Shown piece after piece: positions 1 to 8,268 of a stretch of 64,000 nt of DNA. The position numbers and the translations under genes are program-made. A model generated the notes under the pieces. That model made no database searches. It was not told the origin of the DNA and worked only from the letters and a program-made list of their open reading frames with translations. Origin of the DNA: Streptomyces gelaticus (lineage in GTDB: Bacteria; Actinomycetota; Actinomycetes; Streptomycetales; Streptomycetaceae). The DNA is taken from positions 63,742-127,741 of the forward strand of contig NZ_BMTF01000006.1 in assembly GCF_014649535.1 (NCBI RefSeq), given 5' to 3'. Each line of letters begins with the position of its first letter. The first letter of the stretch is position 1.

Positions 1-1
1 G

Positions 2-1741
2 GAGCGCTCACCCGCCGCGGTGCGGCTGCTCCAGCTCTGCGCCTTCTTCGCCCCCGAGCCGATCTCCGGGAACCTCCTGTACAGCAAGGAGATGATCGAG
101 GCGCTGAAGCCGTACGACGCCTCGCTCCAGGAGAAGCTGGTGCTGGGCCGGGTCATCCGGGAGATCGGCCGGTTCGCCCTCGCCAAGGTCGACCAGGTCT
201 CCAACTCCATCCAGGTGCACCGGCTCGTCCAGGCCGTCATCAGGGCGCAGCTCACCGAGGAGGAGCAGCGGGACGCCCGGCACGCCGTCCACCGCATCCT
301 GGCCGGTGCCCGGCCCGACGACGAGAACGAGCCGATCGACAACCCCGCGAGCTGGCCGCAGTTCGCCACGATCTGGCCGCACCTCGGCCCGTCCGACGCC
401 CGCAACTGCAAGGAGCCCGAGGCCCGCAGGCTGCTGATCGACCGGATTCGCTATCTCTGGAAGCGAGGTGACTTCAGGACCGCCGCCGCTCTCGGCGAGG
501 AACTGCGTGTCCTGTGGAGGGAGACGCTGGGAGAGCGGGACATCCAGTACCTCTACCTCTGTTTCCACCTTGCCAACGTCTACCGTTCGCGAGGCCGTTA
601 TGTGGAGGCGAGGGAGCTCGACGAGATCACCCTGGCGATGCAGCAGGAGGTCCTGGGCCCGGAGCACCCGCACGTGTACATGAGCACCAGCAGCCTGGCG
701 ACCGACCTCGGTGTGCTCGGCGAGTACACCAGGGCGATCGAGCTGGCGACCGAAGCCACCGACGGGTTCAACCAGATATTCCACGAGTCGCATCCCAGGA
801 CCCTGGCGGCGGCCAACAACCTGGCGTTCACCCTGCGGTCCATCGGGCAGTACGCCAAGGCCAGGGAGATCGACCAGGACGTCTTCGACAAGCGGGTCGA
901 GGTACTCGGCGCGGAGCATCCGTACAGCCTCTCCTCGGCCATGAACCTGGCCCGCGACCTGCGTGACGTCGGACGGTACGAGGACGCGGTCGGCATCCTC
1001 AGCCGTACGTACGACAGCTACAAGGCAACGCTAGGCCGGGCCTTCCCCGGCACGCTGAGCGCGGCGAAGAGCCTGGCGGTTTCGCTGCGCCGGGCGGGCA
1101 GACTGGAGGACGCCCGCAGGCTCACGGTGGCCACCCGGGCCAGGTACCGGGCCAAGTACACCGCCGCCAACCCGGAGTCGCTGGCCTGTGACCTCAACAT
1201 GGCGGCCGACCTGTACGCGGCGGGCGAGGCCACCGAGGCCAGGGACACCGCGCAGGATGTCGTCGACCAGTACATGAAGGTGCCGGGGGAGAAACACCCG
1301 TACACCCTGGCCGCCCTGAACAACCTCGGCGTCTACCAGTTGGGGGCCGGCGAGGTGGAGGAGTCGGAGCGGGTGCTGACCCGGGTGGTCGCTTCGATGC
1401 GGGAGGTGTACGGGCCGGAGCATCCCAACACCCTGTTCTGTGTGATGAATCTGGCCAATGCGACGGCCGAGACGGGCAATCTCGACATCGTGCTGGAGAC
1501 CGAACAGAAGGTGGCCGGGCAGCTCAGACGTGTCCTCGGGGCGCATCACCCCGAGACGCTGGCCATGATGTCGAACATGGCGGTCACCTTCGACGCGATG
1601 GGGCGCAAGGACGAGGCGATGCGGCTGCGGGCGGAAACGGTCGAGGAGCTGTCCCGGCAGCTCGGCGAGGACCACCCGATGAGCCGGATCGCCCGGAACG
1701 AGCGCCGGTTCGAGCGTGAACTGGAACCGATGGCGGTATGA
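2..1741 (+). CDS. FxSxx-COOH system TPR protein, C-terminal part (5' end outside window)
   Basis: The reading frame is open from base 2, so the true start lies upstream; 579 residues are visible. The first ~150 residues look like the winged-helix end of a STAND/NB-ARC ATPase ('VHRLVQAVIRAQL'). The rest is about ten tetratricopeptide repeats of ~43 residues with the pattern LG..HP.TL...NLA..L...G.Y..A, typical of TPR_10/TPR_12 repeats. This matches the TPR component (FxsT) of the actinobacterial FxSxx-COOH system, which accompanies a radical-SAM enzyme and a small peptide ending FxSxx. Those partners are not visible and would lie upstream. The product is probably a cytosolic signalling or scaffold ATPase. 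A strong hairpin follows the stop codon. The family call rests on recall of similar sequences; a generic NB-ARC/TPR regulator is the alternative. Confidence 0.7.
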   Translation, partial: ERSPAAVRLLQLCAFFAPEPISGNLLYSKEMIEALKPYDASLQEKLVLGRVIREIGRFALAKVDQVSNSIQVHRLVQAVIRAQLTEEEQRDARHAVHRILAGARPDDENEPIDNPASWPQFATIWPHLGPSDARNCKEPEARRLLIDRIRYLWKRGDFRTAAALGEELRVLWRETLGERDIQYLYLCFHLANVYRSRGRYVEARELDEITLAMQQEVLGPEHPHVYMSTSSLATDLGVLGEYTRAIELATEATDGFNQIFHESHPRTLAAANNLAFTLRSIGQYAKAREIDQDVFDKRVEVLGAEHPYSLSSAMNLARDLRDVGRYEDAVGILSRTYDSYKATLGRAFPGTLSAAKSLAVSLRRAGRLEDARRLTVATRARYRAKYTAANPESLACDLNMAADLYAAGEATEARDTAQDVVDQYMKVPGEKHPYTLAALNNLGVYQLGAGEVEESERVLTRVVASMREVYGPEHPNTLFCVMNLANATAETGNLDIVLETEQKVAGQLRRVLGAHHPETLAMMSNMAVTFDAMGRKDEAMRLRAETVEELSRQLGEDHPMSRIARNERRFERELEPMAV

Positions 1742-1743
1742 GC

Positions 1744-1779
1744 CCGAGGAGCGTCCGGCGACCGCCGGACGCTCCTCGG
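1744..1779. terminator. Rho-independent-type hairpin
   Basis: A perfect 16-bp inverted repeat (arms 1744-1759 and 1764-1779, loop GACC) begins three bases after the TPR gene stop. The convergent alpha/beta hydrolase ends just beyond it, so it probably terminates both transcripts. A second 13-bp inverted repeat (1797-1809 with 1822-1834) lies in the 3' end of the hydrolase gene. Confidence 0.8.
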
Positions 1780-1795
1780 CCTGCCCACCCGTCGC

Positions 1796-2707
1796 TCAGG
1801 GCCTGTCCGGGGGATCAGGCTCGGACAGGCCCTGGCAGGCGGGCGGATCCAGCAGCCAGTTCAGGATCCTGGGCAGCGCGTGCAGGGCGTCGAAGTGCGC
1901 TGCCGCCGGTTCCACCACGACGGTGGAGTTCGGGATGCGTTCGGCCAGCCAGCGGGAGTGGCCCACCGGCGAGAACACGTCCTTCTCGCCGTGCCACAGC
2001 ATCACCGGACCCGTGATGTCCGCGGGGTCGAACCCCCACGGATTGCTGAACGCGATCGCGTCGTCGATCCAGCCCCAGGCGGAAGTGCGCAGCCCCTCAC
2101 GGTAGTTGCGCAGCAGCATGGTGCGGACCCCGGCGTCGTTGACCACCATCCGGTCGGACTCGGTCAGTTCCTGACGCAGTTCGTCGATGAGCCGGACCGG
2201 GTTCTTCCTGATCACCGCGGACCGTGAGATGAACGACTCCGCGAGCCCGTCCGGATCGGCCGCGGCGGTGGAGTACGCCAGCACATTGGAGGCGGCCATC
2301 CCGTCGAACCAGTCGAGACCGTCGGCCCCCCACGGGGCCAGGCCGACCAGCGCGGCGGTACGGGTCACCCGCTCGGGCATCAGCGCCGCGCAGGCCAGGG
2401 CGTGCGGGGCGCCACCGGACCGGCCCACCACGGCGAACCGCTCGAGACCGAGGTGGTCCGCGATGGCCCGCACGTCCTGCACGGCATCGGCGACACATCG
2501 GCCCGGCAGCCGGTCGGACTCGCCGTAGCCCGGCCGGTCGTAGGTGATCAGCTGGGTCTTGCGCTGGTACAGGACCATGCCGCGCGGAGCCGGACCGAGC
2601 CTGCTGCCCGGCATCCCGTGCAGCAGGAACACCGGTCTGCCACGGGGATCCCCGAGACGCTCCACCACCAGATGCCGCCCGTCCGCCGCGCGCACCCGAC
2701 TACGCAC
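1796..2707 (-). CDS. Alpha/beta hydrolase
   Basis: The 303-residue protein has an alpha/beta-hydrolase fold. The oxyanion region HGMPGSR is near residue 36, the nucleophile elbow GRSGG follows 'RFAVV' near residue 100, and candidate acid and base residues lie in 'WHGEKDVFSP' and 'AAHFDAL'. These fit a Ser-Asp-His triad of the epoxide-hydrolase/lactonase type, but the substrate cannot be read. The frame continues upstream to 2824, yet GTG at 2707 is preferred: it sits six bases after a strong GGAGGAGG ribosome site, and conserved sequence begins right there. It is cytosolic, with no signal peptide or membrane segment. It is transcribed toward the TPR gene and shares the terminator region with it. 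Confidence 0.85.
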   Translation of the reverse strand: MRSRVRAADGRHLVVERLGDPRGRPVFLLHGMPGSRLGPAPRGMVLYQRKTQLITYDRPGYGESDRLPGRCVADAVQDVRAIADHLGLERFAVVGRSGGAPHALACAALMPERVTRTAALVGLAPWGADGLDWFDGMAASNVLAYSTAAADPDGLAESFISRSAVIRKNPVRLIDELRQELTESDRMVVNDAGVRTMLLRNYREGLRTSAWGWIDDAIAFSNPWGFDPADITGPVMLWHGEKDVFSPVGHSRWLAERIPNSTVVVEPAAAHFDALHALPRILNWLLDPPACQGLSEPDPPDRP

Positions 2708-2864
2708 TTGGCGCCTCCTCCGTATGGTGCGGGCACCGCGTGCCCGACTTCTCCCCACCCAATGTGATGATGGCTCATCAGAGCTCTTACCGTGTACGGG
2801 AGTTGGAAACCAGCAAGATGCCATGAGCGGCCTTGTGACGACCTCAGCACCCGTACTGATGTCC

Positions 2865-3350
2865 TCACGCCACCGTTCCCCCGGCGCCGATGACGACCGT
2901 CCGTGCCCACTTGGGCGGGGCGCCCGGGTGGTAGCGGGGATCGTCCTCGTCCCACACCCGGGGGAACAGGCTCACCACCGTCCGGCACGACGGCTGTGCG
3001 CTCGGCCAGGGGGTCTGGCCGTCGGTCAGGACCACGACGACGTCGGGTCGCGGCTGCAGCCGAAGGGCCCGGGCGAAGCCCGAGCGCAGGTTCGTTCCGC
3101 CGCCGCCCACCAGGGGGATTCCCTCGGCGCGGCACAGCGGGCGCGCGACCCGGGCCGCCGCGTCGCACGGGAGGACGGTGACCAGGTCGCGGCGGCCGCC
3201 GACGGCGCGGGAGATCGCGGCGACCTCCAGGAGCGCGCTGCCCAGTTCGGTGTCACTGACCGAGGCGGATGTGTCGATGACCACGGCGATCTTGTCCAGG
3301 TCCGGTGCCCCCGGTGCGGCGGTCGGGACCGTCGGCGCGTCCGCGGTCAT
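2865..3350 (-). pseudogene. VWA-like/DUF2201 metallopeptidase, apparently with internal deletion
   Basis: The frame encodes 161 residues. From about residue 23 it is a clear VWA-like domain: 'VVIDTSASVSD' gives the DxSxS metal site, and 'VVVVLTDGQTPW' follows later. The first 22 residues ('...APDLDKIA') resemble the N-terminus of full-length Streptomyces DUF2201 putative metallopeptidases, which run to roughly 400 residues with a metallopeptidase-like domain before the VWA part. That middle domain is absent here, and the frame passes directly from the N-terminal leader to the VWA domain. I infer an in-frame deletion of several hundred bases. The ATG overlaps the upstream stop as ATGA, so translation is coupled to the preceding fragment. 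It could still be expressed as a short VWA protein. Confidence 0.55.
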
Positions 3351-3556
3351 CGGCGGGCCCTCGCGGCGGCCGCCTCCCGGTCCGCCCGCCGGGACAGGGA
3401 CACCGCCCCGGCGAGCTGTTCGATCGACGCCGGTACGTCCCAGTCCTCCTGGCGCAGCGAGGCGAGCGTGGTCGCGGGGACGACCACCACGTCCGGGGCC
3501 CCGGTCTCCAGCGCCCGGACCAGGAGCGCCCACCGGGGATCGTGAGGCCCGGTCAG
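3347..3556 (-). pseudogene. C-terminal fragment of a gene upstream of the VWA protein (probably a MoxR-type ATPase)
   Basis: About 69 codons ('...RWALLVRALETGAPDVV', 'RQEDWDVPASIEQL') read in frame to a stop that overlaps the ATG of the VWA gene as ATGA, the usual coupling between an operon's ATPase and its VWA/metallopeptidase partner. The upstream edge runs into the stop of the DUF3533 gene. No plausible start with a ribosome site exists; the first GTG would be at 3490. I read this as the 3' stub of an AAA/MoxR-like ATPase gene whose 5' part has been replaced or deleted. The family assignment is inference from the neighbour and a weak resemblance; the stub itself contains no diagnostic motif. 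Confidence 0.4.
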
Positions 3557-4590
3557 GCGGGGTTCGAGCCGAACGGCGGCCGCTCGCCGGTGAGTTCCTC
3601 CGGTTTGCGGCGCATGGCGACCAGGAGTGTGACGGCCGTGCCCGCCACCGCCCACGCGGACAGCACCAGCAGGGAGCCGGTGACCGCGTTGCCCTTGAAG
3701 TAGGCGATCGAGCGCGCGACCCAGGTGCCCGCCCCGGGCGGCAGTGCGGGACCGATCGCCCGCCAGAAGTCCGGGATCATCGGCAGCGGGTAGGCGCCGC
3801 CGGCGCTCGGGTTGCCCGCGATCACCACGATCAGGACGGCCAGGCCGATGCCGACGATGCCGGTGAGGGCCTGGAGGGCGAGGGTGATCATGCCGACCGC
3901 GAAGACGGTCAGCGCGCCCAGGCCGGACAGACCCCAGAAGCTGCCGGGCAGGGCGCCGAGGACCGGGCCGATGATGATCGCGCCGCCGATTCCGCCCACG
4001 ATCGAGTACAGCGCCATGACGCCGGTCCGGATCACCGCGCGCTGACGGTTGGCGGGCTTGGCGCCCGCGCTGATCGCCAGGATCGAGGCGCAGAGGTATC
4101 CGCCGACGCACCATCCCACGACCAGGTAGAACGACGAGATCCCGTTGAAGTCCTGGTCGGAGGCGGGGGCCACGTCCACGGTCCGTACGGTGCGCTGCTG
4201 GGTCCGGTCCACCTCCGTGATGATCTTCGTCAGAGCGGTGGCCAGCGAGGCGCCGCCGCCGGAGGCGACGAGAACGGTGTCGGTCGTGCCGGTGGGATTG
4301 ACGATCAGGGCGCCGTCGATCTCGCGATCGAGGATCTGCTCGCGGGCCGTGGCCGCGTCGGCGACCGTGCGGGGGTCCAGCGGGCCGCCGGGGAGATTCT
4401 TCAGCTCGGTGAGGAGCTGCGCGGAAACCTGCTGGGGCGCGACGAGGCCGAAGGGCACGTCCGTCGGCTTCGGTTTGTGCAGCGCCCCGACGTAGGACGC
4501 GATGAACAGCAGCTGCAGCCCGAGCACACCGATGACGAGCAGTGCGGCCCGTGGAGTGACGGCGTTCTTCACCTCGTCAGCGAAAGTCAT
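3553..4590 (-). CDS. DUF3533 / YhgE-Pip-like membrane protein
   Basis: The 345-residue membrane protein has one N-terminal transmembrane helix (residues ~17-38), an extracytoplasmic domain of ~120 residues ('ALHKPKPTDVPFGLVAP'), then about six further helices to the C-terminus. This is the ABC-2-like architecture of DUF3533 (SNG1-type) and YhgE/Pip proteins. The family is loosely linked to export and drug tolerance; no ATPase partner is adjacent, so substrate and energy source are unknown. ATG at 4590 is preceded by a weak GGGG site. It is divergent from dnaE2 with ~190 bp between them, and its stop abuts the decayed ATPase fragment. Confidence 0.75.
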   Translation of the reverse strand: MTFADEVKNAVTPRAALLVIGVLGLQLLFIASYVGALHKPKPTDVPFGLVAPQQVSAQLLTELKNLPGGPLDPRTVADAATAREQILDREIDGALIVNPTGTTDTVLVASGGGASLATALTKIITEVDRTQQRTVRTVDVAPASDQDFNGISSFYLVVGWCVGGYLCASILAISAGAKPANRQRAVIRTGVMALYSIVGGIGGAIIIGPVLGALPGSFWGLSGLGALTVFAVGMITLALQALTGIVGIGLAVLIVVIAGNPSAGGAYPLPMIPDFWRAIGPALPPGAGTWVARSIAYFKGNAVTGSLLVLSAWAVAGTAVTLLVAMRRKPEELTGERPPFGSNPA

Positions 4591-4705
4591 GTCCCCACGC
4601 TCCGGGGCGTCGGCCGTTCGTGCAGTCGGGGCTGGGCCGAATGGCTGACCGCCGCCCTTGCGGTCACCGGTCCGGGGGCCGGGCAGCCCTTCCGCGCTCC
4701 AGGTA

Positions 4706-4721
4706 TCGTACGAATGTTCGA
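4706..4721. promoter_or_regulatory. Probable LexA (SOS) box upstream of dnaE2
   Basis: TCGTACGAATGTTCGA matches the actinobacterial SOS consensus TCGAAC-N4-GTTCGA at 11 of 12 half-site positions. It lies 58 bp before the dnaE2 start. DnaE2 operons are LexA-controlled in mycobacteria, so damage-inducible expression is expected here. Confidence 0.7.
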
Positions 4722-4779
4722 AACTTGGTCTATGGTGGAGAGCGGGGGTGGTGAGTACGGATCGGTTCAGGAGGTGCGG

Positions 4780-7700
4780 GTGCCCGGGTTCACGCATCTG
4801 CATACCGTTTCCGGGTTCTCCCTGCGGTACGGGGCATCGCACCCGGAGCGGCTGGCGGAGCGCGCCGCCCAGCGGGGGATGGGCGCTCTGGCGCTGACCG
4901 ACCGGGACACGCTCGCGGGCGCGGTCCGCTTCGCCAAAGCCTGCGAGAGCGCCGGGGTGCGACCGCTCTTCGGGGTGGAGCTCGCGGTGGACCCCGCGGC
5001 GGCGGAGCGTACGAGAGAGGGCGGGCGTACGCATCGGCTGCGGACCCCGGTCCGCGGCGGCGCCTTCGTCGACGAATCCGCACCCCGGGCCACCTTCCTC
5101 GCCCGGGACGGCGCCCGGGGCTGGGCGGAGCTGTGCCGTCTCGTCACCGCCGCCCACGGTCCCGTGCCCGACGGAGCGGGACAGCCCCTGGTCGGCCGGT
5201 CCGCACTGCCCGCCGAAGGGCTCATCGTGCTGCTCGGCCCTTCCTCCGACATCGGCAGGGCGCTGGCCGCCGGCCGCCCGGACCGGGCCGCCGCGCTGCT
5301 CGCCGGCTGGCGGGAGGTCTACGGCGACGACCTGCGCCTCGAAGCCGTCCATCACGGCCGCGAGGGCACCGGGCCCGGATCGCTGCGGCTCGCCGCCCGT
5401 ACCGTCGGCTTCGCCGCCGAGCAGGGAGTGCGGGCCGTGCTGACCAACGCCGTCCGGTACGCCGACGCCGGGCAGGGCCCGGTCGCCGATGTGCTCGACG
5501 CGGCCCGCGGACTGGTGCCCGTCGACCCCCGCCGCGCCCCGCTCGACAGCGGGGAGCGCTGGCTGAAGGACGCCCGCGCGATGGCGGAGACCGCCGGGCG
5601 GATCGCCTCGGCCGCAGGTCTCGGCCGGGACGCCGGGGAGCGGCTGCTCGCGGAGACCCGGCGCACCGCCGACGCCTGTGTCGTCGACCCCGCGGGCGAC
5701 CTCGGCCTCGGCTCCGTCCACTTCCCCGAACCGGAGCTCGTCGGCGCCGGACGGCGCACCGCCCAGCGGGTGCTGGCCTCCCGGGCCGCCGCCGGCATGG
5801 TGCTGCGCGGCTACGACCGCAGGCGCGACTACTGGGAGCGGATGCATCAGGAGCTGGACATCATCGCGTACCACGGTTTCGCCTCCTACTTCCTGACGGT
5901 CGCTCAGGTCGTGGATGACGTGAAAGCGATGAAGGTGCGGGTCGCCGCCCGGGGCTCCGGCGCGGGCTCCCTGGTCAACCACCTCCTCGGGATCGCGCAC
6001 GCCGACCCGGTCGAGCACGGGCTGCTGATGGAGCGCTTCCTGTCCAAACGCCGCTTCGTGCTGCCCGACATCGACATCGACGTGGAGTCCGCCCGCAGGC
6101 TCGACGTCTACCGCGCGATCATCGGGCGCTTCGGCACCGAACGGGTCGCGACCGTCGCCATGCCCGAGACCTACCGGGTGCGCCACGCCATCCGGGACGT
6201 GGGCGCCGCGCTCTCCATGAACCCGGCCGAGACCGACCGGCTCGCCAAGGCCTTCCCGCACATCCGGGCCCGTGACGCCCGTGCGGCCATGGAGGAACTG
6301 CCCGAACTGCGTGAAGTGGCACGGGAGAAGGACCACTACGGGCGGCTCTGGGAGCTGGTGGAGGCGCTGGACGGACTGCCGCGCGGCATCGCCATGCACC
6401 CGTGCGGGGTCCTCCTCTCGGACGCCACACTGCTGCGCCGCGCCCCCACCGTGCCCACCAGCGGCGACGGCTTCCCGATGGTGCAGTTCGACAAGGAGGA
6501 CGTGGAGGACCTGGGGCTGCTCAAGCTCGATGTGCTGGGTGTGCGGATGCAGTCGGCGATGGCGCACGCGGTCGCGGAGATCGGGCGGGCATCGGGGCAG
6601 GACGTGGACCTGGACGCGGTGGAGCCGGACGACCCGGAGACGTACCGGATGATCAGGAGCGCCGAGACGCTGGGCTGCTTCCAGATCGAGTCCCCGGGCC
6701 AGCGCGATCTGGTCGGCAGGCTCCAGCCGGCCGGCTTCCACGATCTGGTGGTCGACATCTCGCTGTTCCGCCCCGGGCCGGTCGCCGCCGACATGGTGCG
6801 GCCGTTCATCGAGGCCCGGCACGGCCGGGTCCCCGCGCGCTATCCGCACCCCGATCTGGAAGGACCGCTGCGCGAGACGTACGGAGTGGTCGTCTTCCAC
6901 GAGCAGATCATCGAGATGGTCGACATCATGACCGGCTGCGGCCGGGGCGAGGCCGACCGGGTGCGGCGCGGGCTCTCCGACCCCGAATCGCAGGGCCGGA
7001 TCAAGGTGTGGTTCGCGCGGCGGGCGGCGGAGAGGAAGTACGGCGCCGAAGTGATCGCCCGGACCTGGGAGATCATCGAGGCGTTCGGCAGCTACGGCTT
7101 CTGCAAGGCGCACGCGGTCGCCTTCGCCGTGCCGACGTACCAGTCGGCCTGGCTCAAGGCGCACCACCCGGCGGCCTTCTACGCCGGGCTGCTCACCCAT
7201 GACCCCGGGATGTACCCGAAGCGGCTGCTGCTCGCGGACGCGCGGCGGCGCGGGGTGCCGGTGCTGGGACTGGACGTGAACCGTTCGTCGGCCGCCCATC
7301 GAATCGAACTGGTGTCCGATGGTGGGGGAGGGAAGGGCGTCTGGGGGGTGCGGCTCGCGCTCTCGGACGTCCATGGCATCAGCAAGGCCGAGGTCGCCCG
7401 GATCGAGGCCGGGCAGCCCTATACCTCGCTGCTGGACTTCTGGCAGCGGGCCAGGCCGGGCAGGCCGACCGCCGAACGGCTGGCCCGGGTGGGCGCGTTG
7501 GACGCGTTCGGCGCCAACCGGCGCGATCTGCTGCTGCACCTGTCCGAACTGCACCGCGCCCAGCGGGGCGCGGGCTCCGGCGGCTCCGGCGAGCAGCTCC
7601 CCCTCGGCGGCGGGCACCGGACCGGCTCCATCGGCCTGCCCGACCTCAGCGACGCGGAACGGCTCAGCGCCGAGCTGGGCGTGCTGAGCATGGATGTCTC

Positions 7701-8268
7701 CCACCACCTGATGGACGATCACCACGCCTTCCTGAAGGAGCTGGGCGTGGTCTCCGCCAAGCGGCTGCGCGAGGCACGGCACGGCGAGACCGTGCTGGTC
7801 GCGGGTGCCAAGGCGGCCACCCAGACCCCGCCGGTCCGCTCCGGCCGCCGGGTCGTCTTCACCACCCTGGACGACGGCACGGGCCTGGTCGACCTGGCCT
7901 TCTTCGACGACAGCCACGCCGCCTGCGCGCACACCGTCTTCCACTCCTGGCTGCTGCTGGTGCGCGGAGTGGTGCAGCGGCGCGGACCGCGAAGCCTGAG
8001 CGTGGTCGGCTCGGCCGCCTGGAACCTGGCGGAGCTGGCCGAACTGCGGCGTACCGGCGGACTCGACGCGGTCGCGGACCGGCTGGCGGCAAAACCCCCG
8101 TCCGGGGAGACCCAGCCCGAGGACGCGAACGGGGCCGGTGACAACGGCCGCCGCATCCAGCTGCCGACGGGGTACGAGATGAACCCCTGGTCCGACCTCC
8201 AGCCGCCCGGCGAAGGCGTCGCCACCGGCAGGAAGCTGTGGCACCGGAGCCCGGGGAGCGCGGGATGA
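4780..8268 (+). CDS. dnaE2: Error-prone DNA polymerase III alpha subunit DnaE2
   Basis: The 1162-residue protein is a C-family DNA polymerase of the DnaE2 type (usually 1,050-1,180 residues). An N-terminal PHP domain starts at 'FTHLHTVSGFSLRYG'. The polymerase core carries the catalytic Asp pair in 'LPDIDIDVES' (residues ~428-437) and the third Asp region in 'LLKLDVLGV' (~586). Helix-hairpin-helix and OB-fold ('VLVAGAKAATQ') sections end the protein, without the long beta-binding tail of replicative DnaE1. It performs damage-induced mutagenic translesion synthesis. GTG at 4780 follows AGGAGG at five bases. The stop overlaps the imuB start as ATGA, so the two are co-translated. A LexA-like box precedes it. 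Confidence 0.95.
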   Translation: MPGFTHLHTVSGFSLRYGASHPERLAERAAQRGMGALALTDRDTLAGAVRFAKACESAGVRPLFGVELAVDPAAAERTREGGRTHRLRTPVRGGAFVDESAPRATFLARDGARGWAELCRLVTAAHGPVPDGAGQPLVGRSALPAEGLIVLLGPSSDIGRALAAGRPDRAAALLAGWREVYGDDLRLEAVHHGREGTGPGSLRLAARTVGFAAEQGVRAVLTNAVRYADAGQGPVADVLDAARGLVPVDPRRAPLDSGERWLKDARAMAETAGRIASAAGLGRDAGERLLAETRRTADACVVDPAGDLGLGSVHFPEPELVGAGRRTAQRVLASRAAAGMVLRGYDRRRDYWERMHQELDIIAYHGFASYFLTVAQVVDDVKAMKVRVAARGSGAGSLVNHLLGIAHADPVEHGLLMERFLSKRRFVLPDIDIDVESARRLDVYRAIIGRFGTERVATVAMPETYRVRHAIRDVGAALSMNPAETDRLAKAFPHIRARDARAAMEELPELREVAREKDHYGRLWELVEALDGLPRGIAMHPCGVLLSDATLLRRAPTVPTSGDGFPMVQFDKEDVEDLGLLKLDVLGVRMQSAMAHAVAEIGRASGQDVDLDAVEPDDPETYRMIRSAETLGCFQIESPGQRDLVGRLQPAGFHDLVVDISLFRPGPVAADMVRPFIEARHGRVPARYPHPDLEGPLRETYGVVVFHEQIIEMVDIMTGCGRGEADRVRRGLSDPESQGRIKVWFARRAAERKYGAEVIARTWEIIEAFGSYGFCKAHAVAFAVPTYQSAWLKAHHPAAFYAGLLTHDPGMYPKRLLLADARRRGVPVLGLDVNRSSAAHRIELVSDGGGGKGVWGVRLALSDVHGISKAEVARIEAGQPYTSLLDFWQRARPGRPTAERLARVGALDAFGANRRDLLLHLSELHRAQRGAGSGGSGEQLPLGGGHRTGSIGLPDLSDAERLSAELGVLSMDVSHHLMDDHHAFLKELGVVSAKRLREARHGETVLVAGAKAATQTPPVRSGRRVVFTTLDDGTGLVDLAFFDDSHAACAHTVFHSWLLLVRGVVQRRGPRSLSVVGSAAWNLAELAELRRTGGLDAVADRLAAKPPSGETQPEDANGAGDNGRRIQLPTGYEMNPWSDLQPPGEGVATGRKLWHRSPGSAG

